DNA from: JAFDZO01 sp041859205
GTDB lineage: Bacteria; Bacteroidota; Ignavibacteria; Tepidaquicellales; Tepidaquicellaceae
Direction: 5' to 3'
Length of the DNA stretch: 45,953 bases
Assembly: GCA_041859205.1 (NCBI GenBank)
Contig: JBHEKU010000002.1
Location: 1-45,953, forward strand
Shown: piece after piece, positions 33,794 through 40,775 of the stretch
How the letters are laid out: each line of letters starts with the position of its first letter
Numbering within the stretch: the first letter of the stretch is position 1
Translations under genes and position numbers: made by a program
Notes under the pieces: model-generated
What the model was told of the DNA's origin: nothing
Databases searched by the model: none
What the model saw: only the letters and a program-made list of their open reading frames with translations

Positions 33794-35284
33794 TTGCCAA
33801 AAAGAACAGACCTTAAAACAATTTTATTGATCGGAAGCGGACCAATTGTTATCGGTCAGGCATGCGAGTTTGATTACTCAGGCTCGCAGGCAGTTAAAGC
33901 ATTAAAGGAAGAGGGTTACCGAGTTGTTCTCATAAACTCAAACCCCGCCACAATAATGACTGACCCAGAAATTGCCGACGCAACTTACATCGAGCCCATC
34001 ACAACCGAGTACATCGAAGAAATAATCAAAAAAGAAAAACCCGAAGCAATTCTTCCCACTATGGGAGGACAGACTGCGCTTAACGCTGCAATGCAATTGC
34101 ACGAAAAAGGCATCTTAAAAAAATATAACGTAGAGCTGCTCGGCGCAAAAGTTGAATCGATAAATAAAGCGGAATCACGCGAAGAGTTCAGCGCCGCTAT
34201 GAAAAAAATCGGACTGGAAGTTGCCGAAGGAATGTTCGTTCACAATATGGAAGAGGCTAGGGTTGCAATGGAGAAAACCGGCTTCCCCATTATTGTGAGA
34301 CCTTCATTTACTCTCGGCGGAACAGGCGGAGGCATTGCATATAACATAGATGAGTACGAAACAATTGTAAATAAAGGCTTACAGGCATCGCCGACAAATC
34401 AGGTTTTAGTTGAAGAGTCATTGATAGGATGGAAAGAGTTTGAGCTTGAAGTAATGCGCGATAAGAATGATAATTTTGTTGTTATCTGCTCGATAGAGAA
34501 TTTTGATCCGATGGGTGTGCACACAGGTGATTCAATCACAGTCGCACCCGCGCAAACGCTAACCGATAAACAATATCAGAAGCTGAGAGATGCAGCGAAA
34601 AAAATTATTTCAGAGATAGGTGTTGAAACAGGCGGCTCTAATATTCAGTTTGCAGTTAATCCCGAAACAGGAAGAATAATTGTAATTGAAATGAATCCAC
34701 GCGTTTCGCGCAGCTCGGCGCTGGCATCAAAGGCAACGGGATTTCCGATCGCAAAAATTGCAGCTAAGCTTGCCGTTGGTTACACACTTGATGAAATTCC
34801 AAACGATATTACGAAGACAACTCCGTCGTGTTTTGAGCCTGTAATAGACTATGTTGTATTAAAAATTCCGCGATGGGATTTTGATAAGTTCCGTTCCTCT
34901 AATCCCGATAACGACGTGCTTGGCGTGCAGATGAAATCTGTAGGCGAAGTGATGTCATTCGGAAGAAATTTTAAAGAGGCATTCCAGAAGGCAATCCGCT
35001 CGCTTGAAACAGGCAGAGCAGGACTAGGCGCTGACGGAAAGGATAAATACTCCTATGAAGAGCTTACTTCATTAAAGAAAAGCGAAAGAGTTTTACTCAA
35101 AGAAAAAATTCTCACCAAGCTGCAGACTCCCCGCAACGATAATATTTTTTATCTCCGCTATGCCCTTCTTGTAGGCGCATCTATAGATGAGCTTTACTCC
35201 TCCACAAAAATAGATAAATGGTTTTTGAATCAGATTAAGGATATAGTTGATATGGAAGAGGAATTGAGAGGCTGTAGGATTTAG
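33794..35284 (+). CDS. carB: Carbamoyl-phosphate synthase large subunit, N-terminal half only
   Basis: Full CarB is about 1,070 residues; this gene stops after 496. It covers the first ATP-grasp unit that makes carboxyphosphate (LLIGSGPIVIGQACEFDYSG at the start, RPSFTLGGTGGG, EMNPRVSRSSALASKATG) and the beginning of the oligomerisation domain, ending in STKIDKWFLNQIKDIVDMEEE. The second ATP-grasp and the allosteric domain are missing. After the stop there are 85 bases to a convergent gene, with no CarB-like sequence in any frame, so a simple frameshift does not explain it. Split carB genes of similar break position are known in some archaea and Aquifex. The start is TTG. Confidence 0.9.
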   Translation: MPKRTDLKTILLIGSGPIVIGQACEFDYSGSQAVKALKEEGYRVVLINSNPATIMTDPEIADATYIEPITTEYIEEIIKKEKPEAILPTMGGQTALNAAMQLHEKGILKKYNVELLGAKVESINKAESREEFSAAMKKIGLEVAEGMFVHNMEEARVAMEKTGFPIIVRPSFTLGGTGGGIAYNIDEYETIVNKGLQASPTNQVLVEESLIGWKEFELEVMRDKNDNFVVICSIENFDPMGVHTGDSITVAPAQTLTDKQYQKLRDAAKKIISEIGVETGGSNIQFAVNPETGRIIVIEMNPRVSRSSALASKATGFPIAKIAAKLAVGYTLDEIPNDITKTTPSCFEPVIDYVVLKIPRWDFDKFRSSNPDNDVLGVQMKSVGEVMSFGRNFKEAFQKAIRSLETGRAGLGADGKDKYSYEELTSLKKSERVLLKEKILTKLQTPRNDNIFYLRYALLVGASIDELYSSTKIDKWFLNQIKDIVDMEEELRGCRI

Positions 35285-35316
35285 ATTTATGAATTCAGAA
35301 TGAAAATTTTTAAAAT

Positions 35317-35346
35317 GACCTGACAGGATTGAAAACCTGTCAGGTT
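35317..35346. repeat. GACCTGACAGG palindrome, copy 2
   Basis: GACCTGACAGG and CCTGTCAGGTT with loop ATTGAAAA; one G/T wobble at the outer end. It sits between the convergent carB half-gene and porin gene, where it could also act as a bidirectional terminator. Confidence 0.78.
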
Positions 35347-35369
35347 AAACTATATTCTATCAACAACGA

Positions 35370-36461
35370 TCAAAACAGCACACCCATAGAAACACTGCCG
35401 TCTACTCTGTAATCTTTTTCATCTGAAAATATTTTCAGGTCTTTCATTGTCTTTAAGTATCTGCCCTCTAATCTTAAATATGCATTAGGCATTGGTTTAT
35501 ATTCGAATGCAAGCGAGGGACCGAAAAGCTGTAAGCCCGTCTTTTCATTTGCAGTGTTTGTATAAACTCCGGAAAATATTCCGTCAGAATCCATAAAATA
35601 CTCTCCTCTGAAAGAAAGAGCAAATTTAGGATTGATAGTATATTTCACTGTTAAAAATCCGCCGAACATGCTTCCATAAGAAGTTGTGTCACCTATCTTT
35701 GAATACTGCTGCATTGCAAAGTCATTATTAAGTATTAAATTCCACTTTCCGAAAGTTCCTTTGAAAATTAGATTGTTATAAAAGCGGAGCTTCTGATAAT
35801 TCAAATCAGGTGATTCATTCCCGCTGAGATTATTATAAATCACATCTATATTTTTAGCCGGTTTGAATGCAAGAGTAAGCCCAAGCGATTTATTCTTATT
35901 GTTATCGGCAAGAACATTATATCCGTTAAGGATGTAAAATACTCCTGTAAACTGTTTACCGTAATAGGATAAGGTTACGCCTGCCTGAGGAAACGGTTCA
36001 TAATAAGATATCATTGCAAAATTTGAGAACACATTATCTATCGGCTTAATGCCTTCCGTTCCTATGTGCGTAAGAAAATATCCTGCATCTATCCAGAAAT
36101 CTTTTCCCGGAGAAAATCCTACATTTGCCTCCTGAATAAATTTCTGATTCGAAGGCCATAAAATATCGGGAATATCACCATACTGAATAGTGAAATTTCC
36201 TCTTACATTATCCTTCAGATATTTTGCGCTGATTTGCGCTAGATTAAGTCTGTATTGGTCTCTGAATGAATTTACTGCCGGAAAACGTTCAAGCTGATCG
36301 TTAAGATCATTATCGTGGCTGTAATATGCATCCACATATCCGGTAATTGTAACCGGTGAAACAGGAATCAAAGAATTTATTAAGGTCCTTAATGAATCCT
36401 GCGAATATACTGAAGAAAAAGAGGATATACTGAAAAGAACAACTATTATAAATTTTTTCAT
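35370..36461 (-). CDS. Outer-membrane beta-barrel porin, OmpL-like (BBP2 family)
   Basis: A 363-residue protein with a signal peptide ending VYSQ. The mature part is made of alternating beta strands rich in aromatic and small residues (FWIDAGYFLTHIGTEG, GVTLSYYGKQFTGVFYI, YLRLEGRYLKT) and ends with a phenylalanine (GVLF), the C-terminal signature for outer-membrane insertion. The ITGYVDAYYSHDN start and FAMISYYEPFPQAGV segment are typical of the putative porin-2/OmpL-like group. It lies 176 bases downstream of the ammonium transporter gene on the same strand, with a terminator between. The substrate is unknown. Confidence 0.85.
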   Translation of the reverse strand: MKKFIIVVLFSISSFSSVYSQDSLRTLINSLIPVSPVTITGYVDAYYSHDNDLNDQLERFPAVNSFRDQYRLNLAQISAKYLKDNVRGNFTIQYGDIPDILWPSNQKFIQEANVGFSPGKDFWIDAGYFLTHIGTEGIKPIDNVFSNFAMISYYEPFPQAGVTLSYYGKQFTGVFYILNGYNVLADNNKNKSLGLTLAFKPAKNIDVIYNNLSGNESPDLNYQKLRFYNNLIFKGTFGKWNLILNNDFAMQQYSKIGDTTSYGSMFGGFLTVKYTINPKFALSFRGEYFMDSDGIFSGVYTNTANEKTGLQLFGPSLAFEYKPMPNAYLRLEGRYLKTMKDLKIFSDEKDYRVDGSVSMGVLF

Positions 36462-36589
36462 TGGAGTTAAATTATTTTTAAAAACATGATTAGCTTTACT
36501 TCTTTACAACATTCAAAAATATTCACTATTGTATAAACATCAAATAAAATGTTCAGGTAAATCAATAAAAATTTTATAAAGAACTTTGT

Positions 36590-36623
36590 ATGTAAAATAA
36601 AACTGCCGGAGTTTCACCGGCAG
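36590..36623 (-). terminator. Intrinsic terminator after amt
   Basis: A perfect 7-bp stem, CTGCCGG with CCGGCAG, and a 7-base loop. On the minus strand it is followed by TTTTATTTTAC. It lies 15 bases after the amt stop codon, so the porin gene downstream is probably transcribed on its own. Confidence 0.8.
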
Positions 36624-36637
36624 AATTTTAAATAAAT

Positions 36638-37867
36638 TTATATATAAGCTTGTTCACCATGAAGAGTTTCATCGAGTCCTGTTTTTTCTTCTTCAGCAGT
36701 AGTTTTTACTCTGGTGAATAAGTTTATTATTGCTAGCATCAGGTACGTAAATCCGAAGGCATACACTGAACTTATTGCAATTGCGCCTAACTGAATCCAG
36801 AAAAACTTAGAATCGCCGTACAATAGTCCGTTTGCGCCGGTTGCATTTACTGTCAGAGTTCCGAACACACCCAGCATTATTATTCCAATCATTCCTCCTA
36901 CTCCGTGAACGCCCCATACATCGAGCGCATCATCCCATCCCATTTTATTCTTCAGATAAACTGCGCCGTAACAAACTACACCTGATATACATCCGATTAT
37001 GACTGCAGAGTTTGTAGTAACATAACCTGCTGCCGGAGTGATGGTTGCAAGTCCTGCAACTGCGCCTGTAAGCAAGCCGACAAACTTCGGCTTATCTTCA
37101 AACATCCAAGCCATTGCAAGCCACATAACTGCGGCGAACGATGCTGCTATATCTGTATTTAAAAATGCTAATGCTGTAACTGAATCAACTGCAAACTCGC
37201 TGCCTGCGTTAAAGCCGTACCATCCGAACCATAACAAACCTGTTCCTAAAGCAATCAACGGAATTGAGTGCAAGCCTTTATCTTCAACCTGTCTTTTACC
37301 GACATATAAAACTGAAGCAAGCGCTGCCATACCTGCAATATTGTGAACTACAATACCGCCTGCAAAATCTTTTACTCCCCACTCGGCTAAAATGCCTCCG
37401 CCCCATACCATGTGTACGAACGGGAAATAGACGAAGAGTAACCATGCGATTAAAAATGCGATGTATGCTTTAAACTTTACGCGGTTGGCAAATGCGCCGG
37501 TAATTAAAGCAGGTGTAATTATTGCAAACATCATCTGATATGCAACAAAAACAAAGAGTGGAATTGAAGGATTGAGAGGAGATGGAGTATTCATATCCAT
37601 ACCCTGTAAAAAAGACATCTTAAAATTTCCTATGATACCAAAAAAATCGGAGCCTGTTTTCATATCTCCGCTGAAGCACATTGAGTAGCCTACTAACCAC
37701 CAGAGAACTGTAGTAACACCCATCGAGACAAAACTTTGCATCATAATAGCCAATACATTTTTTCTGCCGACTAAACCGCCGTAGAAAAACGCGAGACCGG
37801 GAGTCATCAGCATAACTAAGCTCGTAGCGAGCAGCATAAATCCCGTATTGCCTGTATCAAAATTCAT
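36638..37867 (-). CDS. amt: Ammonium transporter (Amt family)
   Basis: A 409-residue inner-membrane channel with about 11 transmembrane helices. MLMTPGLAFFYGGLVGRKN is the characteristic first helix, and VKDFAGGIVVHNIAGMAAL is the family signature. The central-pore histidines are expected in VHNIAG and later GVHGVGG, both visible. No signal peptide of the E. coli AmtB type is present. The usual partner, a PII protein gene (glnK/glnB), does not adjoin. The C-terminal tail is short and charged. Confidence 0.95.
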   Translation of the reverse strand: MNFDTGNTGFMLLATSLVMLMTPGLAFFYGGLVGRKNVLAIMMQSFVSMGVTTVLWWLVGYSMCFSGDMKTGSDFFGIIGNFKMSFLQGMDMNTPSPLNPSIPLFVFVAYQMMFAIITPALITGAFANRVKFKAYIAFLIAWLLFVYFPFVHMVWGGGILAEWGVKDFAGGIVVHNIAGMAALASVLYVGKRQVEDKGLHSIPLIALGTGLLWFGWYGFNAGSEFAVDSVTALAFLNTDIAASFAAVMWLAMAWMFEDKPKFVGLLTGAVAGLATITPAAGYVTTNSAVIIGCISGVVCYGAVYLKNKMGWDDALDVWGVHGVGGMIGIIMLGVFGTLTVNATGANGLLYGDSKFFWIQLGAIAISSVYAFGFTYLMLAIINLFTRVKTTAEEEKTGLDETLHGEQAYI

Positions 37868-38128
37868 AACGCTATTCCTTTATGTTAAATTAGGAAAGAT
37901 GTTTTGAGAATAATTGTATATAAAAGAACGTAAGCCCTGTACAAATATAAGTAAAAAATATTTTGGTTTTAATTACATAAAATTTGCAGAATAAAATAAA
38001 TCTGGAATCTTACAAAAAAAATTGAGAACAGTTGATAAGTTTAAATCAGTAATCCCATACTTTAGGATGGGGCGAGAATACATAAGATAGAACCCTTCAG
38101 GGCTAAATTTTTTGTTAACCACCCCCTA

Positions 38129-38151
38129 CCCCCTCCTTAGTAAGGAGGGGG
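38129..38151. repeat. CCCCCTCCTT hairpin, copy 2
   Basis: A perfect 10-bp stem identical to the one at 7751-7773, with loop AGT instead of CTA. It is followed about 150 bases later by the CTCATTCCCAAAC repeat, the same order as at the first locus. Confidence 0.7.
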
Positions 38152-38298
38152 ATTCAGACGAGTTTGTTAATAACATCCTGAAGTGCCTGTCCCGCACTTG
38201 ATGGGGGAATGGGGTTACTGCTTTTAATAGTGATAACTTAAATGTGTTTGGAAGTAAAAAGAGTTTTATTATTTTTGGTTTAATAATTTTATCAAGTG

Positions 38299-38415
38299 CT
38301 CATTCCCAAACTCATGTTTGGGAATGCATCGTGTGTCGAAACTCTGTTTCGACTTTAATTAAGCGAAACGGAGTTTCGCTCCCAAGTTTCGTCCCAAACA
38401 GAGTTTGGGACGGAG
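38299..38415. repeat. Multi-hairpin CTCATTCCCAAAC repeat, copy 2
   Basis: The hairpins CCCAAACTCATGTTTGGG, CGAAACTCTGTTTCG, CGAAACGGAGTTTCG and CGTCCCAAACAGAG...GGGACG follow in the same order as at 7786-7892, with the same outer ends CTCATTCCC and GGGACGGAG. It ends 33 bases before the start of the next gene, so it would be in that gene's 5' untranslated region. Confidence 0.75.
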
Positions 38416-38448
38416 AACATACAATAACTTTAAAATAGTATATTCTTC

Positions 38449-39003
38449 ATGGGTAAACTTCAAAACACAATATCACAGGCAAATATAGAGTTCATTGAGA
38501 AGCAGCATATATTTTTTGTTGCAACTGCTCCATTGAGTAAAGACGGCAGAGTGAATGTATCGCCGAAGGGATTAGACTGTTTCAGAGTTCTCTCTGAAAA
38601 TGAAATCGGCTATATGGATTTGATTTCCAGCGGCAACGAAACATCAGCGCACACATTGGAGAACGGACGCATTACAATTATGTTCTGCTCATTCGATGAT
38701 AAGCCGCTGATATTAAGATTATACGGCAAGGGCAGAGCGGTATTGAATAACTCTGAAGAGTGGAAAAAATATTCTTCGCATTTCAAAATTTATCCAAGCA
38801 CACGCCAGCTTATAATTGCAGATATAGATCTTGTGCAAATGTCATGCGGATTCGGAGTACCTGAATATGAATTCAAGGCGGACCGCGATATTCATTTCAA
38901 GTGGGCAGAAGCAAAAGGTGAAGAAGGACTGAATGAATATATTCAGGAAAAAAATTTAATAAGCCTTGACGGCCTGCCCACGGACCTTTCTATAGGAAAA
39001 TAA
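38449..39003 (+). CDS. Pyridoxamine 5'-phosphate oxidase-like flavoprotein
   Basis: A 184-residue protein of the split-barrel FMN-binding family. FFVATAPLSKDGRVNVSPKG near the N-terminus and TLENGRITIMFCSFDDKPLILRLYGKGR in the middle are typical of the PNPOx-like group in which the first strand pairs hold FMN. It is not a classical PdxH: the PdxH C-terminal substrate motif is absent. Probably a cytoplasmic flavin-dependent reductase of unknown substrate. It stands alone between repeat-filled gaps. Confidence 0.85.
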   Translation: MGKLQNTISQANIEFIEKQHIFFVATAPLSKDGRVNVSPKGLDCFRVLSENEIGYMDLISSGNETSAHTLENGRITIMFCSFDDKPLILRLYGKGRAVLNNSEEWKKYSSHFKIYPSTRQLIIADIDLVQMSCGFGVPEYEFKADRDIHFKWAEAKGEEGLNEYIQEKNLISLDGLPTDLSIGK

Positions 39004-39180
39004 ATTTTTCAGACCTTCACCTCATTTTGAAAATCAGGATATTGTGTCAAGCAGAATTTAAAAAAATTTACCTATTAGTAGTAATGGGTTAAATCCGCTT
39101 TACAAAATTTTATATTATTTATATTTTGTGGTGAGCTTTTTTTGTAAACTCTTGAACGCCCACCGTCTCGCCTTTGACGA

Positions 39181-39255
39181 GCCACCTCCTTCAAGAGAGG
39201 AATTAATTCTCCCCTTGAGGGGAGTCCGACTTTTAGGTTCGGAGGGGTGTTGCCG
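39181..39255. repeat. Palindromic CTCCCC/GGGGAG repeat
   Basis: The core hairpin CTCCCCTTGAGGGGAG (39209-39224) lies between GCCACCTCC on the left and GGAGGGGTG on the right, an imperfect outer inverted repeat. Related G-run hairpins occur at 7751 and 38129. It has no coding content. Confidence 0.5.
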
Positions 39256-39272
39256 ATTCTTATTTTGCAGAA

Positions 39273-39468
39273 ATCCGTCAAAAACCCGACTATTTCAATT
39301 AGTAATTAACAGTTAACAATGAACAGAAAATCCGACTTTTTCCCGACTTTATTCAATTTGAAATTAAAATAATCCGACTTTTTCCCGACTTTATTTGGAT
39401 TTGAAAGAGTGAAGTGTTGTTTTTACAAAAACAGTGAAAATAAAATCCGACCAAAACCCGACTTTATC
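39273..39468. repeat. Interspersed ATCCGAC-N5-CCCGACT repeats
   Basis: The unit ATCCGACTTTTTCCCGACTT occurs twice almost exactly (from 39330 and 39372) and in variant form at 39273 (ATCCGTCAAAAACCCGACT) and 39445 (ATCCGACCAAAACCCGACT). Spacing is irregular (about 57, 42 and 73 bases). Each unit is itself two half-sites of TCCGAC/CCCGAC type on the same strand. This is an array of direct repeats in the 625-bp gap before the NlpC/P60-like gene. Confidence 0.6.
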
Positions 39469-39627
39469 TGTGACATCAGAAAAAATCATAAAAATCAGTG
39501 TTCAAAAATGTTACAATAATGCTACAATCATTTGACCTGACAGGATTAAAAACCTGTCAGGTCTATAAACACAAATTCCGACTTTATCTGTGACATCATA
39601 AAAAATCATAAAAATTAGTGTTCAAAA
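39458..39627 (+). repeat. Duplicated 50-bp flank upstream of the NlpC/P60-like gene
   Basis: Bases 39458-39507 and 39578-39627 are the same 50-base sequence with only two differences (CCGACTTTATCTGTGACATC at the start, AGTGTTCAAAA at the end). The second copy ends 1 base before the ATG of the next gene. The first copy is followed by ATG TTA CAA TAA, a start-like codon with an immediate stop. A GACCTGACAGG palindrome lies between the copies. Confidence 0.8.
39534..39563. repeat. GACCTGACAGG palindrome, copy 3
   Basis: Identical in stem and loop to copy 1 at 14051-14080: an 11-bp stem with loop ATTAAAAA. Here it lies between the two 50-base flank duplicates, about 66 bases before a start codon. 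Confidence 0.8.
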
Positions 39628-39628
39628 T

Positions 39629-40345
39629 ATGAAAAAAAATCTTTTAATTTTTTATTTTCTCTTTTTATTTGTAATCTCATCATTTGCGCAGGAAAAAACT
39701 ATTTTATACTGGGGCGAGCTGCTGCAAAAAAATATAACTGCCGATAATACTTATTACACGCATAAATCCCCCATTGTAAAATGGAAAGGTGTAAACGGTG
39801 CATCTGATTACGAATGTAAAACCGATTGCAGCGGACTGATAAACCAGCTCATCAAACAGGCTTACAATATAGATGATTCAACATTCAATAAATGGATGAA
39901 GAAGAAAAAAAGAGCGTATGCAAAAGATTATTACAATCAGATAAAAAAAGGAAACGGCTTTCAGGGATTTACAAATATAAAAGATGCTAAGCCCGGCGAT
40001 GTGATTGCAATTAAATTTCCGAAGCTGATGGATGATACAGGACACATTATGCTTATCACAGAAGCGGCGCAGGAAATAGAGCCTATTGAACCGACGGTGC
40101 TTGGCACTAAGCAATGGAAAATAAAAATCATTGATGAAAGCGGGCACGGGCACGGAACAACAGACACTCGATACTTAGGAAATGGAAAATATAAAACAGG
40201 ACTTGGCACAGGATACTTCAGAATTTATACAGACAGCACAGGAGAGATAGTCGGGTATGCATGGAGCACTGAAACAGGAAGCAAGTACAGAGAAGCTGAT
40301 GTTAGGAAAGTTATCATAGGAAGATTGAATAAGAAATTTGAATAA
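39629..40345 (+). CDS. Secreted NlpC/P60-like cysteine peptidase
   Basis: A 238-residue exported protein with a signal peptide ending SSFAQ. The pattern fits the NlpC/P60 or CHAP fold: the nucleophile C67 in KTDCSGLINQLI, a helix, then KPGDVIAIKF and the catalytic histidine H139 in DDTGHIMLITEA, with a possible third polar residue in IIDESGHGHG. Such enzymes usually cut peptidoglycan peptides or other gamma-glutamyl bonds. It lacks SH3 or LysM cell-wall binding domains. The start is ATG just after a duplicated 50-base flank. The next gene begins 7 bases after the stop codon and may be co-transcribed. Confidence 0.75.
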   Translation: MKKNLLIFYFLFLFVISSFAQEKTILYWGELLQKNITADNTYYTHKSPIVKWKGVNGASDYECKTDCSGLINQLIKQAYNIDDSTFNKWMKKKKRAYAKDYYNQIKKGNGFQGFTNIKDAKPGDVIAIKFPKLMDDTGHIMLITEAAQEIEPIEPTVLGTKQWKIKIIDESGHGHGTTDTRYLGNGKYKTGLGTGYFRIYTDSTGEIVGYAWSTETGSKYREADVRKVIIGRLNKKFE

Positions 40346-40352
40346 TTATAAT

Positions 40353-40679
40353 ATGAGAAAGAAAAAGAAAATAATTTTTATTGGTTTCAGTATAATACTT
40401 TTTTTGTTTTTCACGTATGTATTTCTATCTTTTACAGGTGTTATCAGAGAATTTCGTTTGAAAAGAGAAAGTGAGCCTATGATTGAAAAGATAGAAGAGT
40501 ATAAAATCAAAAACGGATTTTACCCGAAGAAAATTTCAGATGCAGGTTTTCCAGAACCAGATGAATCAGGACCGATATACTATCAGTTAGAAGGTTCTAA
40601 TAACTATATTGTTTGGTTTGGAATGGATGTAGGTGAATCTGTTACATACAGTTCTAAAACAAAAAGTTGGACTCCATAA
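40353..40679 (+). CDS. Small membrane-anchored protein, function unknown
   Basis: 108 residues from the ATG at 40353; a TTG 15 bases upstream is also possible but overlaps the previous gene. A lysine-rich start (MRKKKK) precedes one hydrophobic helix (residues 7-28). The outer part has MIEKIEEYKIKNGFYPKKISD, which resembles the YKxxNGxYP turn seen after the long helix of pseudopilins and related proteins, but the pilin N-terminal cleavage motif is missing. I do not assign a function. Confidence 0.65.
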   Translation: MRKKKKIIFIGFSIILFLFFTYVFLSFTGVIREFRLKRESEPMIEKIEEYKIKNGFYPKKISDAGFPEPDESGPIYYQLEGSNNYIVWFGMDVGESVTYSSKTKSWTP

Positions 40680-40683
40680 AAAA

Positions 40684-40711
40684 AACGTTCCCAAGCAGGA
40701 GCTTGGGAACG
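40684..40711 (-). terminator. Intrinsic terminator after the 998-residue protease (palindrome)
   Basis: A perfect 11-bp stem, CGTTCCCAAGC with GCTTGGGAACG, and loop AGGA. On the minus strand the stem is followed by eight T (40678-40685), making it a strong terminator for the protease gene; it also lies just after the + strand gene ending at 40679. It belongs to the same palindrome family as 6555-6580. Confidence 0.85.
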
Positions 40712-40775
40712 AGTTTAATTGTTAATCGAAACAGCTTTAAAAAATTACTTATTAGTATTCAGAATTTTCTAACAA

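Larger units (their letters stand above)
37868..38448. other. Repeat-rich gap of 581 bp between amt and the PNPOx gene
   Basis: The left third must hold the amt promoter on the minus strand. The middle has two small hairpins (CCCAT/ATGGG at 38054-38071 and CCCT/AGGG at 38093-38102). The right part holds the CCCCCTCCTT hairpin and the second copy of the CTCATTCCCAAAC repeat. I see no supported gene. Confidence 0.55.

Noticed and set aside
33781..35284. ppk1-carB as a frameshifted or fused gene
   Set aside because: ppk1 ends with a normal stop codon and a lysine-rich tail; carB starts cleanly with MPKRTDLKTILLIGSG from a TTG 16 bases later.
39075..39316. Overlapping 62- and 68-codon frames on both strands after the PNPOx gene
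   Set aside because: They cover palindromic G-run repeats and the CCGAC array, with no recognisable domain and no plausible context.
39273..39468. CCGAC-type direct repeats as a CRISPR array
   Set aside because: Units are about 20 bases, spacing is irregular, spacers are not of uniform length, and no cas gene is present.
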